A DNA stretch of 64,000 bases, taken from the NCBI GenBank assembly GCA_017644185.1, contig JAEPMA010000012.1, positions 49,397 to 113,396 of the forward strand, in the 5' to 3' direction. Below are positions 6,961 to 16,076 of this stretch, piece by piece. Each line of letters starts with the position of its first letter. Positions within the stretch are counted from its first letter, which is position 1. Under the pieces are notes generated by a model. That model saw only the letters and a list, made by a program, of their open reading frames with translations. It did not search any database and was not told the origin of the DNA. The translations under genes and the position numbers were made by a program. The DNA comes from Rhodospirillales bacterium (GTDB taxonomy: Bacteria > Pseudomonadota > Alphaproteobacteria > Rhodospirillales > Casp-alpha2).

Positions 6961-7142
6961 CGTCATCCCCGCGAAAGCGGGGACCGGACTGACATCATCC
7001 ATCACCTGTCGTCGTCCTGAACTTGATTCAGGACCCATAAGCCCCGGCACCGTCGCGGTTCGTATCCATGGACCCTGAATCAAGTTCAGGGTGACGGGTT
7101 AATAGGTTCAGGGTGACGGGTTAATAGGCTCAGGGTGACGTG
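6961..7142. repeat. Family B repeat with local tandem expansion, plus a CGTCATCCCCGC palindrome
   Basis: A short palindrome CCCCGCGAAAGCGGGG (6967-6982) precedes a family B element whose arms are CCTGAACTTGATTCAGG (7016 on) and CCTGAATCAAGTTCAGG (to 7090). The right arm end is then repeated with a 22-base period starting at 7084, 7106 and 7128 (GTTCAGGGTGACGGGTTAAT). The whole 6390-7269 gap otherwise holds only the remnant gene, a hairpin and other repeats. Confidence 0.8.
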
Positions 7143-7155
7143 ATTCGTCATACAT

Positions 7156-7189
7156 TTCCCGGACGAGCCGAAGGACCGATCCGGGACCT
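7156..7189. repeat. Family E repeat, copy 1
   Basis: TTCCCGGACGAGCCG then AAGGACCGATCCGGGACC. The same block recurs at 16995-17029 with few changes and, as here, beside a family B element. Confidence 0.6.
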
Positions 7190-7269
7190 ATTCGACAATC
7201 ATACCGGATAGCGGGATGGGCCCCGGCTCATGGCCGGGAAACAGATTCGTTTTTTGAGAAATACCGGCG

Positions 7270-7755
7270 TTACTTGATCAGCTTGTCGCCGACCTGGCGG
7301 ATGCCGTCGACGAGGGCCTGGCCGTTTTTGCCGCCGTCGCCCTTCATCCGGTTCTGGATCACCAGCTTCATGGCGTCGATGTGCACCTTGACCGCCTGCA
7401 CCTCGGCGTCGCCGAAGCCGTCCTGGCGTTCGATCAGCCGGCACAGTTCGTTGGCGATCAGGGTCATCAGGTCGAAGCCGAAACTGCCGCCCTGCCCCTT
7501 GATGTCGTGCGCGATCTGGAAGACGTCTTCGGCTTCCTTGGTACGATCACCCGACGCCGCGGCCAGTTTCTTGTAGGCCTCTTCGATTCGCTTGAGGTCT
7601 TCCTGCACCCACTCGAGGTAGCTGTCCGCCATCTCGGCAATGACGCTTTCGGCACGCTCAAGCGTCGCCAGGTCAACCGCGCCGGGGCCGCCTTCGCGGA
7701 CCTTGCTTTTCAACGTGTTCGGCGGGTTGATGATTTCCATCTCGTCATCGGCCAT
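7270..7755 (-). CDS. HPt domain phosphotransfer protein
   Basis: 161 residues, predicted cytoplasmic. The central four-helix region carries the histidine phosphotransfer motif FQIAHDIKGQGGSFGF, with the phospho-accepting H83. It would relay phosphate between a hybrid kinase and a response regulator. No kinase or regulator is adjacent, so it is an orphan HPt whose partners are elsewhere; orphan receivers and kinases do occur at 34067 and 41101 in this window, but no link is shown. It lies downstream of DUF1489 in the same direction across an 81-base gap and may have its own promoter. Confidence 0.8.
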   Translation of the reverse strand: MADDEMEIINPPNTLKSKVREGGPGAVDLATLERAESVIAEMADSYLEWVQEDLKRIEEAYKKLAAASGDRTKEAEDVFQIAHDIKGQGGSFGFDLMTLIANELCRLIERQDGFGDAEVQAVKVHIDAMKLVIQNRMKGDGGKNGQALVDGIRQVGDKLIK

Positions 7756-7836
7756 GAGTGGTTTCGTTCCCTTCCGGTGTACGAATGCGGTCAGAGCTTA
7801 ACAACCTAGCCACATCGACACAATATCGGCAATCCC

Positions 7837-8274
7837 TTACAGCAAACCCAGCGATCTCAGCTCGTCCGCCATTTCAGTGGGTAAATCCTCCGCTCCAGCG
7901 CCGCTCTCGTCAAGGTCTCTGGGCGCTTTATCCGGTTCCAGGTAGCGCCAGCCCTGAAAAGCCCGGAACGGCCGGGGTTCGGTCAGAATGTGCGTATCAT
8001 CGTAAACGATGGCGCAGGCGGCGTTGCCGTCCTTGTTCACCGTTTCGCGGAGGTCCGTGATCGGCTGTCTGAGCCTGACGACCCCCTTGATCACCCAGTA
8101 AAGCGAGCCGCCGTCCAGCACCTCGTCGGCGCGGCGCGGGAACGAGCGGGTGATATGCATCAGTTCCGGTTTCTCACCGGCTTTCTTTTTCTGTTTGAGC
8201 CTGAGGGCCTGCACCTCAGCCAGATGCTGAACGCTCTCGATCCCGACGCAGAGTTTGATCAGATTGACGCTCAC
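7837..8274 (-). CDS. DUF1489 family protein
   Basis: 145 residues that I recognise as an alphaproteobacterial DUF1489 protein from motifs such as HITRSFPRRADEVLDGGSLY, WVIKGVV and FQGWRYL. Its biochemical role is not known. The GTG start at 8274 overlaps the HMG-CoA lyase stop by four bases (GTGA), so it is the last gene of the leucine-degradation operon by translation coupling. No signal peptide or membrane helix is seen. Confidence 0.75.
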   Translation of the reverse strand: MSVNLIKLCVGIESVQHLAEVQALRLKQKKKAGEKPELMHITRSFPRRADEVLDGGSLYWVIKGVVRLRQPITDLRETVNKDGNAACAIVYDDTHILTEPRPFRAFQGWRYLEPDKAPRDLDESGAGAEDLPTEMADELRSLGLL

Positions 8275-9179
8275 GCGGCATCGGCGCCCTTATACGCCAG
8301 CGCGACCTTCGATGCCGGCGCGCGGTGGATGGCCGCCGAAATAAAGCGGCTGGCCGCGAGCAGCTTGTCCATGTCGATCCCGGTCTCGATGCCGAGGCCG
8401 TTCAGCATGTAGACCACGTCTTCGGTTGCGACGTTGCCGCTGGCGCCCTTCGCGTACGGACAGCCGCCAAGCCCCGCAACGGCGGTGTCGATCACGGCGA
8501 CGCCCATCTGCATGACCGCAAGAAGATTGGCCAGCGCCTGCCCATAGGTGTCGTGGAAGTGCGCGCCCAGTCTCTCGACCTTTATATCTTTTGCGACGGC
8601 TTCGATCATTGCCTGGGCCTTGGCGGGCGTCCCGGTTCCGATCGTGTCGCCGAGCGAGATTTCGTAACACCCCATCCTGTCCAGTTCGCGCGCCACATAG
8701 GCGACCGCGTCGGGCGCGACGTCGCCTTCGTAGGGGCAGCCGAGCACGCACGAGATATAGCCCCTGACCTTCATCCCATCGTTAATCGCCGCTTCGGCAA
8801 CGGGACGGAACCGCTCCAGGCTTTCCGATATCGAGCAATTGATATTTTTCTGCGAGAACGCCTCGGTCGCCGCGCCGAAGATCGCGATCTCCTCAACGTT
8901 GGCGGCTTTCGCGGCTTCGTAGCCTTTCAGATTCGGGACCAGCACCGGATAGCTCACCCCCGGCTTGCGCTTGATCCCCGCCATGACATCGGCCGTGTCG
9001 GCCATCTGCGGGACCCATTTGGGCGAAACGAACGCCCCCGCCTCGACAACCGGGATGCCGGCGTCGGTCAGTCTGTCGACGAGTTCGATCTTGGTCGCGA
9101 GGGGGACCGTCTCCGGGTGGTTTTGCAGGCCGTCCCGGGGGCCGACATCAACGATCTTGACGTATTCGGGCAGGTTCAT
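8271..9179 (-). CDS. mvaB: Hydroxymethylglutaryl-CoA lyase
   Basis: 302 residues. It cleaves 3-hydroxy-3-methylglutaryl-CoA to acetoacetate and acetyl-CoA, the last step of leucine degradation. The DRE-TIM barrel motif is VDVGPRDGLQN, the metal-binding His pair is GAHFHDTYG, and the lyase signature with the catalytic Cys is GLGGCPYAKGASGN (C240). The ATG at 9179 is chosen because the family starts just before LPEYVKIVDVGPRDG. The gene starts 16 bases after the carboxylase alpha subunit stop and overlaps DUF1489 at its 3' end. Confidence 0.93.
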   Translation of the reverse strand: MNLPEYVKIVDVGPRDGLQNHPETVPLATKIELVDRLTDAGIPVVEAGAFVSPKWVPQMADTADVMAGIKRKPGVSYPVLVPNLKGYEAAKAANVEEIAIFGAATEAFSQKNINCSISESLERFRPVAEAAINDGMKVRGYISCVLGCPYEGDVAPDAVAYVARELDRMGCYEISLGDTIGTGTPAKAQAMIEAVAKDIKVERLGAHFHDTYGQALANLLAVMQMGVAVIDTAVAGLGGCPYAKGASGNVATEDVVYMLNGLGIETGIDMDKLLAASRFISAAIHRAPASKVALAYKGADAA

Positions 9180-9195
9180 ATCAAGTCCTACAATC

Positions 9196-11196
9196 TCAAG
9201 CCGGTTCGAAAATGACAAGGGGCACCCCGTCCTCGACCTGCTCGCCGGCCTTGCAGCGAAGTTCGGTGACGGTGCCGTCGGCGGGCGCGGCGATGGTGTG
9301 TTCCATCTTCATCGCCTCGAGCACGAGCAGAGATTCACCCCGCTTCACCTTGGCGCCCGCCTTCACATGCACGTGCGTCACCTTGCCCGGCATCGGCGCC
9401 GTCAGATCGCCCCCGGAATCGACCTCGTCGGCCGATACGTCGGCGGGATCGAACAACAGGAACACACACCGTCCGTCGTCGTGAAAAACCGTCAACCGGT
9501 CGCCCGTGTGCGCGACATCGACGTTCATCCGCACCCCGTCGATGATGACACCGCCGTCATCTAAAACCTGACCGGCGACGCGTTCTTCGCCGACGATCAG
9601 GTCGTAGCAATGACCTGCGCGCGCCTTGGCCGTCACCAGTAACGGCTCGTCGTCGATGATGTCGCGTAAGAAGACATCCTGATGACCCCGGTCGATGAGG
9701 CGCCACCCATCCGTCCTGAACCACGGCGAGTGCGGATCGCCGGAACGTGCCGCCCGCGCCTGCGCGGCGACACCGCGTTCGTTGATCACCGCCAGGGCGG
9801 CGATGGCGAGCGAAGTCTCGTCGGCCGGTGTCACCCGCCGCCAGCCGAGCGACGGCGGCTTCATTCTGTCTAGCCACCCCGTGTCGACCTTCGCCTTGAC
9901 GAATGTCTCGTCAGAAGAAACGCCCAACAGGAAATCCAGGTTGGTCTCGATCCCGGCGATGTGGGTTTTCGAGAGAGCAGCCTGGAGCTTGGAAAGCGCG
10001 TCGTCGCGGTCCGCCCCATGCACGATGATCTTCGCGATCATCGGATCGTAGTGGACGGAGACGCTGTCGCCCTCCTCGATCCCGGTGTCGATCCGGACAC
10101 CCGGGGTATCGGCGAACTTGAGATGCGAGAGCGTACCTGTCTGCGGGAGATAGCCCTTGTCCGGGTCTTCGGCATACAAGCGCGCCTCGAACGCATGCCC
10201 CGAAATCGAAAGATCGTCTTGTTTGACGGGCAACTCCCCACCGGAAGCGACCAAAAGCTGCCAGCGGACCAGGTCCTGGCCGGTGATGGCTTCGGTGACG
10301 GGGTGCTCCACCTGAAGCCGCGTGTTCATCTCGATGAAATAGAAGTCCCTCCCCGACAAAAGGAATTCGACCGTGCCGGCGCCGACGTAATCGACCGCGC
10401 GGGCCGCGTTCACCGCCGCCTCGCCCATCGCTTGTCTGAGCTTCTCGGTCATGCCGGGTGCGGGGGCTTCCTCGATCACTTTCTGGTGGCGGCGCTGTAA
10501 CGAGCAATCGCGCTCGAACAGGTGCACGTAGTTGCCGTGCGTATCGCCGAACACCTGCACCTCGACGTGGCGCGCCTTCGCGAGATACTTCTCGATCATC
10601 AGCTTGGGATCGCCGAACGACGACTGCGCCTCGCGCTTCGCCCCTTCGATGGCGTCTTTGAGATCGGCTTTCTTGCGCACCACGCGCATCCCTTTCCCGC
10701 CGCCCCCGGCGCTTGCTTTCACCAGCACCGGGAAGCCGATGTCCTCGGCCACTGTCGAAAGGGTTTTCGTGTCCTGCTTCGAGCCGTGATAGCCGGGCAC
10801 AAGCGGGACGCCCGCCTTCTCCATCAGCGATTTCGACGCCGACTTCGAGCCCATCGCGCGGATCGCATCGGCGGGCGGGCCGACAAAGATCAGTCCGGCA
10901 TCCTCGATTGCGTCCGCGAAGCCAGCGTTCTCGGACAGGAACCCATACCCCGGATGGATTGCGTCCGCGCCCGTCGAGAGCGCGGCGGCGATCACGTTCT
11001 CCACTTTCAGATAGCTCTCGGAAGCGGCGCCCGGCCCGAGCCGGACCGCTTCATCCGCCAATCGCACATGGCGGGCGTCTTGATCGGCATCGGAATAGAC
11101 CGCGACCGTTTTGATTCCCATCTCGCGCGCCGTCGCCATCACGCGGCACGCGATCTCGCCTCGGTTGGCGATAAGTAGTTTCCGAATAGCGGCCAC
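9196..11196 (-). CDS. mccA: Methylcrotonoyl-CoA carboxylase alpha (biotin) subunit
   Basis: 666 residues. Biotin carboxylase domain starts with [16 protein letters not shown], with the glycine-rich ATP loop [14 protein letters not shown] and the [13 protein letters not shown] motif; a BT-type linker follows and the C-terminus is a biotinyl domain with EAMKMEHT, biotinyl-Lys K630. It carboxylates biotin for transfer to 3-methylcrotonyl-CoA by the beta subunit encoded two genes upstream. The start is a GTG at 11196 with GAAGGA six bases upstream, two bases after the hydratase stop. A propionyl-CoA role is less likely because a separate PCC pair exists at 27838 and 34548 and this gene sits in the leucine operon. 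Confidence 0.9.
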   Translation of the reverse strand: MAAIRKLLIANRGEIACRVMATAREMGIKTVAVYSDADQDARHVRLADEAVRLGPGAASESYLKVENVIAAALSTGADAIHPGYGFLSENAGFADAIEDAGLIFVGPPADAIRAMGSKSASKSLMEKAGVPLVPGYHGSKQDTKTLSTVAEDIGFPVLVKASAGGGGKGMRVVRKKADLKDAIEGAKREAQSSFGDPKLMIEKYLAKARHVEVQVFGDTHGNYVHLFERDCSLQRRHQKVIEEAPAPGMTEKLRQAMGEAAVNAARAVDYVGAGTVEFLLSGRDFYFIEMNTRLQVEHPVTEAITGQDLVRWQLLVASGGELPVKQDDLSISGHAFEARLYAEDPDKGYLPQTGTLSHLKFADTPGVRIDTGIEEGDSVSVHYDPMIAKIIVHGADRDDALSKLQAALSKTHIAGIETNLDFLLGVSSDETFVKAKVDTGWLDRMKPPSLGWRRVTPADETSLAIAALAVINERGVAAQARAARSGDPHSPWFRTDGWRLIDRGHQDVFLRDIIDDEPLLVTAKARAGHCYDLIVGEERVAGQVLDDGGVIIDGVRMNVDVAHTGDRLTVFHDDGRCVFLLFDPADVSADEVDSGGDLTAPMPGKVTHVHVKAGAKVKRGESLLVLEAMKMEHTIAAPADGTVTELRCKAGEQVEDGVPLVIFEPA

Positions 11197-11198
11197 GT

Positions 11199-11999
11199 TC
11201 AATCCTTCACCCACTTGGGTTTGCGTTTCTCGAGAAAGGCCGCAAGACCCTCCTGCCCCTCGTCTGTCGCACGCACGCGGGCGATATGACCGGCGGTATC
11301 GCGCACGACCTTTTCATCCTGGGTCGCCGAGTTGGTGATGTACGAAACCAGGTTCTTGACCTCGGAAAGCGCCTTCGGCCCGCCCTTGAGCAGCGCATCG
11401 ACGATCTCGTTGCGCTTATCCATCAACTGATCGGCGGGCACGACTTCGTGCACAAGGCCCAGTTCCCGCGCCCGCTCGGCCGAGAACTTCTCCGCCGTCA
11501 GCATGTAGCGGGTCGCCTGGCGCTCACCCATGGCTTCGATGACGTAAGGGCCGATCACCGCCGGGATCAGACCGAGCCGGACTTCTGAAAGACAGAAATG
11601 AGCATTTTCCGATGCGATGGCGATATCGCAGCACGCCACCAGGCCGACACCGCCCCCGTAAGCTGGTCCCTGCACCAATGCCACCGTGGGTTGGCGCATT
11701 CTGAAAAGCACCGCCATCAGCTTGCCGAGGTTCTTGGCGTCTTCCAGGTTTTCGGCGCGGTCGTATTCCGCCATCCGCTTCATCCAGTTCAGATCCGCAC
11801 CGGCGGAAAAGCTCTTACCCTCCGCCGCCAAAACGACAACGCGTACCGTCGGATCGTTCTCCAACCCCTGCAGTTCACGCCGGAGCCGGTCGATCAGTTC
11901 GTCGTCGAAGGCGTTGTGCACGTCCGGCCGGCGCATCGTGATCGTCGCCACGCCGCGTCCGGAAATTTCTGTGATCAGGGGGGCAGTCGTCTTGGCCAT
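11199..11999 (-). CDS. Methylglutaconyl-CoA hydratase (enoyl-CoA hydratase family)
   Basis: 266-residue crotonase-fold protein. Oxyanion-hole motifs are GKSFSAGADLNWMKRM and GPAYGGGVGLVACCDI, and the catalytic Glu region is FCLSEVRLGLIPAVI. In the context of flanking methylcrotonyl-CoA carboxylase subunits and HMG-CoA lyase it should hydrate 3-methylglutaconyl-CoA to HMG-CoA (liuC/gnyH role). Sequence alone cannot exclude a general enoyl-CoA hydratase. It sits between mccB (14-base gap) and mccA. Confidence 0.88.
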   Translation of the reverse strand: MAKTTAPLITEISGRGVATITMRRPDVHNAFDDELIDRLRRELQGLENDPTVRVVVLAAEGKSFSAGADLNWMKRMAEYDRAENLEDAKNLGKLMAVLFRMRQPTVALVQGPAYGGGVGLVACCDIAIASENAHFCLSEVRLGLIPAVIGPYVIEAMGERQATRYMLTAEKFSAERARELGLVHEVVPADQLMDKRNEIVDALLKGGPKALSEVKNLVSYITNSATQDEKVVRDTAGHIARVRATDEGQEGLAAFLEKRKPKWVKD

Positions 12000-12013
12000 T
12001 TCCTACTTCCTCA

Positions 12014-13621
12014 TTACATCCGGAACACGCCGAACGTGGTTTTTTCGATGGGCGCATTCAGCGCCGCCGACAGCCCCAGTCCCAGGACTGTCCTGGTATC
12101 CGATGGATCGATGATGCCGTCGTCCCAAAGCCGGGCGCTGGCATAATATGGGTGACCCTGATGCTCGTACTGCGTCAGGATCGGATCCATGAATTCCTTT
12201 TTGTCTTTCTTGGACCACTTCTTGCCGCGCGCTTTCATGCCGTCTTCGCGAACCGTCGCCAGCACGTTGGCCGCCTGCTCGCCGCCCATGACGGAGATCC
12301 GCGCATTCGGCCACAACCACATGAACCGGGGCGAATACGCGCGCCCACACATGGAATAATTGCCCGCCCCGAAACTCCCGCCGATCACGACCGTGAACTT
12401 CGGCACGTTGGCGCAGGCAACGGCGGTGACCATCTTGGCGCCGTCCTTGGCGATACCGCCTTGTTCGTATTTCTTGCCGACCATGAAGCCCGAGATGTTT
12501 TGAAGGAAGACCAGCGGAATGCCCCGCTGCGCGCACAACTCGATAAAGTGCGCGCCCTTCAGCGCGCTCTCGGAAAACAGAATACCGTTGTTGGCGACGA
12601 TCCCGACCGGGTAGCCGTGGATGCGCGCAAAACCGGTCACCAGCGACTCACCGTACAGCTTCTTGAATTCGTCGAATTCCGAACCGTCGACGATGCGGGC
12701 GATCACCTCGCGTACGTCGAACGGCTTCCTGAGATCGACCGGCGCGATCCCGGCCAGTTCGGACGGATCGTAAAGCGGATCAACCGGATTTCGGATTTCG
12801 ATGTTCGGCTTCTTGACCCGGTTCAGATTGCGGATCGCCTGACGCGCGAGTTGAAGGGCGTGAAGGTCATCGCGTGCGATGTGATCGGTGACGCCCGAGA
12901 TTTTCGAGTGCACCTGCGCGCCGCCCAAATCTTCCGCCGATACTTCTTCCCCCGTCGCTGCCTTCACCAAAGGCGGCCCGCCCAGAAAGATCGTCCCCTG
13001 TCCGTCGACAATGATGCTCTCGTCGCACATGGCGGGTACGTAAGCACCCCCCGCCGTGCACGACCCCATGACCACGGCAATTTGCGGGATACCCGCCGCC
13101 GACATGTTCGCTTGATTGAAGAAGATCCGCCCGAAATGTTCCTTGTCCGGAAACACTTCGTCCTGGCGCGGCAGGAACGCGCCCCCGCTATCGACCAGAT
13201 AGATACACGGCAGGTTGTTTTCCCGCGCCACTTCCTGCGCCCTGAGATGCTTCTTCACCGTCAGCGGATAGTACGTGCCCCCCTTCACCGTCGCGTCGTT
13301 GGCGACGATCATGCATTCGACACCCTCGACCGGGCCGATCCCGGTGATGATCCCGGCGGCGGGTACGTCGTCTTCGTAAACCCCATAAGCGGCGAACTGC
13401 GAGAGTTCGAGAAACGGCGCACCTGGATCTATCAGATTGCGGATCCGCTCACGCACCGGCAATTTGCCACGGGCTTCGTGTTTGTCACGCGCCGTCTTGC
13501 CGCCGCCTTCCTTGATCCGGGCGAGTTTTTCCGCGAGATCATCAAGCAGGCCTTCGACCGCCGTCGTGTTCTCAAGGAACGTCTTACCTTTGGTGTCGAT
13601 GCTGGAACGAATCACGCTCAT
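12014..13621 (-). CDS. mccB: Methylcrotonoyl-CoA carboxylase beta (carboxyltransferase) subunit
   Basis: 535-residue carboxyltransferase with paired crotonase-like halves. Typical MCC-beta features are the N-terminal RLSQ-like [13 protein letters not shown], the acyl-CoA site region [20 protein letters not shown], and [20 protein letters not shown] in the second half, which is characteristic of MCC rather than PCC. It moves carboxyl from biotin to 3-methylcrotonyl-CoA. It is encoded upstream of the hydratase and alpha subunit in the same operon. Confidence 0.93.
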   Translation of the reverse strand: MSVIRSSIDTKGKTFLENTTAVEGLLDDLAEKLARIKEGGGKTARDKHEARGKLPVRERIRNLIDPGAPFLELSQFAAYGVYEDDVPAAGIITGIGPVEGVECMIVANDATVKGGTYYPLTVKKHLRAQEVARENNLPCIYLVDSGGAFLPRQDEVFPDKEHFGRIFFNQANMSAAGIPQIAVVMGSCTAGGAYVPAMCDESIIVDGQGTIFLGGPPLVKAATGEEVSAEDLGGAQVHSKISGVTDHIARDDLHALQLARQAIRNLNRVKKPNIEIRNPVDPLYDPSELAGIAPVDLRKPFDVREVIARIVDGSEFDEFKKLYGESLVTGFARIHGYPVGIVANNGILFSESALKGAHFIELCAQRGIPLVFLQNISGFMVGKKYEQGGIAKDGAKMVTAVACANVPKFTVVIGGSFGAGNYSMCGRAYSPRFMWLWPNARISVMGGEQAANVLATVREDGMKARGKKWSKKDKKEFMDPILTQYEHQGHPYYASARLWDDGIIDPSDTRTVLGLGLSAALNAPIEKTTFGVFRM

Positions 13622-13634
13622 TGATATCTACCGA

Positions 13635-14045
13635 TCAATCTTTCTTGGGCCGTTCGCCGACCGGACCGCCGGCTTCTTTCCAGGCTTTGAAGCCTTCGGC
13701 GAACTGCTTGACGTTTTCCATACCCATATCCTTGAGCGTCTTCGCCGTTAATGCCGAACGCCACGCAGCAGCGCAGTAAAGAACGTAAGTCTTGTTGTCG
13801 TCGCCTAGGTCTTCCTTGAAGTACGGGCTGTCCGGATCGAACCAGAACTCGGCCATACCCCGCGGCACGTGGTAGGCCCCGGGGATCATGCCGTCCCTTT
13901 CCAACTCGCGCACATCACGTACATCGACGAACATCAGCTTGTCCGAACCATGCTGCGCGATTGCATCTTCCAATGAAATCGTCTCGATGGCGGCTTCCGC
14001 CTCCGCGACCAGATCCTTGATACCCTTCTTGAATTTCTTCGTCAT
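13635..14045 (-). CDS. Rhodanese-like sulfurtransferase
   Basis: 136 residues, single rhodanese domain. The CH2A-like motif is MFVDVRDVRELERDGMIPGA and the active loop is YCAAAWRSALTAK with C91 as the persulfide-forming Cys. It likely transfers sulfane sulfur in the cytoplasm, with an unknown acceptor. The ATG at 14045 has AGAGGGAAG upstream. It lies 13 bases upstream of mccB, so is co-transcribed, but its role in leucine catabolism is unclear. Confidence 0.82.
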   Translation of the reverse strand: MTKKFKKGIKDLVAEAEAAIETISLEDAIAQHGSDKLMFVDVRDVRELERDGMIPGAYHVPRGMAEFWFDPDSPYFKEDLGDDNKTYVLYCAAAWRSALTAKTLKDMGMENVKQFAEGFKAWKEAGGPVGERPKKD

Positions 14046-14067
14046 GAGACTTCCCTCTCTTTGTTTT

Positions 14068-14670
14068 TTACCAACCGCCGGACTTGAGCCAGCGTTTGAC
14101 CATCCATAATCTGTCGGCACCCCAGAACCCCTCACCATCGACGATGATGAACGGCGAGCCGAACACCCCTTTGTCGATGGCGGCCTGGGTCTCGTCTTTC
14201 AGGCGTTGTTTGACGCCTTCGTCGTCGATTGCCGCGAGAACTTCCTCTTCCGAGAAACCCTGCTTCGATGCAATGGCGGCAACCGCTTCTTTCGATGAGA
14301 TATCTTTTCCCTCTCCAAAATACGTGGTGAAGCAATCCCATGCGAAAGATTTCGCCTTGTCTTTGTCCTGGTCCTCGATCCAGTAGTACGCCCGCGCTGC
14401 GGCAACCGTTGCGATCGGAAACGGATCAGGCATTGTCCATTTCAAGTCCTGGAATCGGGCCAGACGCGCCCAATCGCTTTTAACGTAGTCACCCTTGATC
14501 GGCACCTTGACCGGCGGCACTGCCCCCGTCTCCTTCAACGCCGCTCCCAGCAGCATCGGTTTCCACATGACATCGCGCTCGAACCCGCCAGCCAGCCGGT
14601 CGATCTGCTGCGCCGCGAAGTACGCATACGGCGACGAAAAATCGAAATAGAACTCAACGGGGTTTGGCAT
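14068..14670 (-). CDS. DsbA-family 2-hydroxychromene-2-carboxylate isomerase-like protein
   Basis: 200 residues with a kappa-class glutathione transferase/DsbA fold. The N-terminus reads FYFDFSSPYAYFAAQ, where Ser (S13) replaces the CxxC of disulfide oxidoreductases, as in HCCA isomerase. The C-terminal cis-Pro region is GVFGSPFIIVDGEGFWGADRL. It may use glutathione to isomerise or conjugate a substrate. Its presence in a leucine operon is common in alphaproteobacteria but not explained. Confidence 0.82.
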   Translation of the reverse strand: MPNPVEFYFDFSSPYAYFAAQQIDRLAGGFERDVMWKPMLLGAALKETGAVPPVKVPIKGDYVKSDWARLARFQDLKWTMPDPFPIATVAAARAYYWIEDQDKDKAKSFAWDCFTTYFGEGKDISSKEAVAAIASKQGFSEEEVLAAIDDEGVKQRLKDETQAAIDKGVFGSPFIIVDGEGFWGADRLWMVKRWLKSGGW

Positions 14671-14690
14671 TCACTTTCCTCACTAACTAT

Positions 14691-14797
14691 CCCCTCACCC
14701 GGCTCGCTTCGCGCCACCCTCTCCCCAGGGAGAGGGGAATTATGCTCAACCATCCCTCTCCCTGGGGAGAGGGTGGCGCGAAGCGCCGGGTGAGGGG
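14691..14797. repeat. Long inverted repeat (44-46 base arms), MITE-like
   Basis: The left arm (14691-14736) begins CCCCTCACCCGGCTCGCTTC and the right arm (14754-14797) ends GAAGCGCCGGGTGAGGGG. The arms are complementary except for a two-base difference, around a 17-base spacer. It lies in the 136-base gap between the acyl-CoA dehydrogenase and the isomerase genes. It is a different element from families A and B and can form a very strong hairpin inside the operon transcript. Confidence 0.85.
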
Positions 14798-14806
14798 CGC
14801 TTGCAT

Positions 14807-15943
14807 TTACGTCTCCGCCAGCGCGCGGGCGATGACCATGCGCTGCACGTCGGACGTGCCTTCGTATATCTGGCAGACGCGGACGTCGCGGTAGATACGC
14901 TCCACCGGAAAATCCTCGACATACCCGTACCCGCCCAGCGTCTGGATCGCCCCCGAGCACACACGCTCCGCCATTTCGGACGCGAACAGCTTTGCCATCG
15001 ACGCTTCTTTTAAACACGGCTGCCCTTCTTCCCTGAGGCGCGCCGCGTTCAGATACATCAACCTGGCGGCTTCGATCTGCGTCGCCAGATCGGCGAGCCG
15101 GTGTCCCACAGCCTGGTGTTCGATGATCGGTTTATTGAAGCTCTTCCGTTCCTTCGCATACCCGACCGCATAGTCGAGCGCCGCCCGCGCCATCCCCACC
15201 GACTGCGCGGCGATACCGATGCGCCCGCCTTCGAGGTTGGAGAGTGCGATCCGATAACCCTGCCCCTCTTCCCCCAGAAGATGATCCGGGGTCAGGCGGC
15301 AGTCGTTGAACGTGATTTGCGCGGTGTCGGAGCAACGTTGACCCAGCTTTTTCTCGACACCCGTGACCTCGTAACCTTCGGTGTCCGAAGGAACGACAAA
15401 GGCGGAAATACCCTTCCGGCCCGCGTCCGGGTCCGTGACCGCGAACACGACCGCGACGTCGCAATACTTACCCGACGTGATGAACTGTTTGGTGCCGTTG
15501 AGCACGAAGTGATTGCCGTCCCGGACGGCGCGGGTGCGGATCGCGGCGGCGTCGGAACCTGCTTCGGGTTCGGTCAGCGCGAACGCCCCCAGCATCTTCC
15601 CCTCAGCCAGCGGACGCAGGTATTTCTCTTTTAAGGAGTCCGAACCGAAGTCGTTGATCGGTTTCTGACCAACGCCATTATGCACGCTCATAATGGTCGA
15701 CACGGCGCCGTCACCCGAAGCGATTTCCTCCATCGCCAACGCGTGCGCGATCATGCCGGTATCCGAACCGCCCCACTCTTCCGGTGTCAGCATCCCCATG
15801 AAACCGAGTGCGCCCATTTCGGAAAGCTCGTCTTTCGGAAACGACGCCGACCGGTCACGCTCGGCCGCACCCGGCGCCAGACGCTCGCGCGCGAAGTCGC
15901 GGGCGGTTTCCTGGATCATGCGCTGTTCGTCGGTCAGGTGCAT
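14807..15943 (-). CDS. Acyl-CoA dehydrogenase
   Basis: 378 residues. FAD-dependent dehydrogenase with signatures [14 protein letters not shown] and [35 protein letters not shown] near the end, and the catalytic Glu in [11 protein letters not shown] (E361), the position used by short- and medium-chain members. This differs from the isovaleryl-CoA dehydrogenase at 19289, which has its Glu elsewhere. It could act on 2-methyl branched or short straight acyl-CoA. Electrons would pass to ETF. The long inverted repeat follows its stop. Confidence 0.9.
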   Translation of the reverse strand: MHLTDEQRMIQETARDFARERLAPGAAERDRSASFPKDELSEMGALGFMGMLTPEEWGGSDTGMIAHALAMEEIASGDGAVSTIMSVHNGVGQKPINDFGSDSLKEKYLRPLAEGKMLGAFALTEPEAGSDAAAIRTRAVRDGNHFVLNGTKQFITSGKYCDVAVVFAVTDPDAGRKGISAFVVPSDTEGYEVTGVEKKLGQRCSDTAQITFNDCRLTPDHLLGEEGQGYRIALSNLEGGRIGIAAQSVGMARAALDYAVGYAKERKSFNKPIIEHQAVGHRLADLATQIEAARLMYLNAARLREEGQPCLKEASMAKLFASEMAERVCSGAIQTLGGYGYVEDFPVERIYRDVRVCQIYEGTSDVQRMVIARALAET

Positions 15944-15964
15944 TTACCTCTACTGCCCTATCTC

Positions 15965-16050
15965 GTCGTCCTGAACTTGATTCAGGACCCATACTTTTCC
16001 GGCACCATCGTCGTTTGTAATTATGGACCCTGAATCAAGTTCAGGGTGAC
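15965..16050. repeat. Family B repeat, copy 2
   Basis: Arms GTCCTGAACTTGATTCAGGA and GACCCTGAATCAAGTTCAGG flank a centre with CCGGCACCATCG. Each arm is itself palindromic. It lies between the SDR and acyl-CoA dehydrogenase genes inside the minus-strand cluster. Confidence 0.8.
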
Positions 16051-16076
16051 GCGTTGGTGCTTCGTAGATCACCCTA

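Noticed and set aside
7000..7140. A possible CRISPR array in the repeat-rich gap.
   Set aside because: The repeats are direct tandem arms of a palindromic element with no unique spacers and no cas genes nearby.
14068..14670. DsbA-type disulfide oxidoreductase.
   Set aside because: No CxxC is present; the Ser-Pro active site matches 2-hydroxychromene-2-carboxylate isomerase-type proteins.
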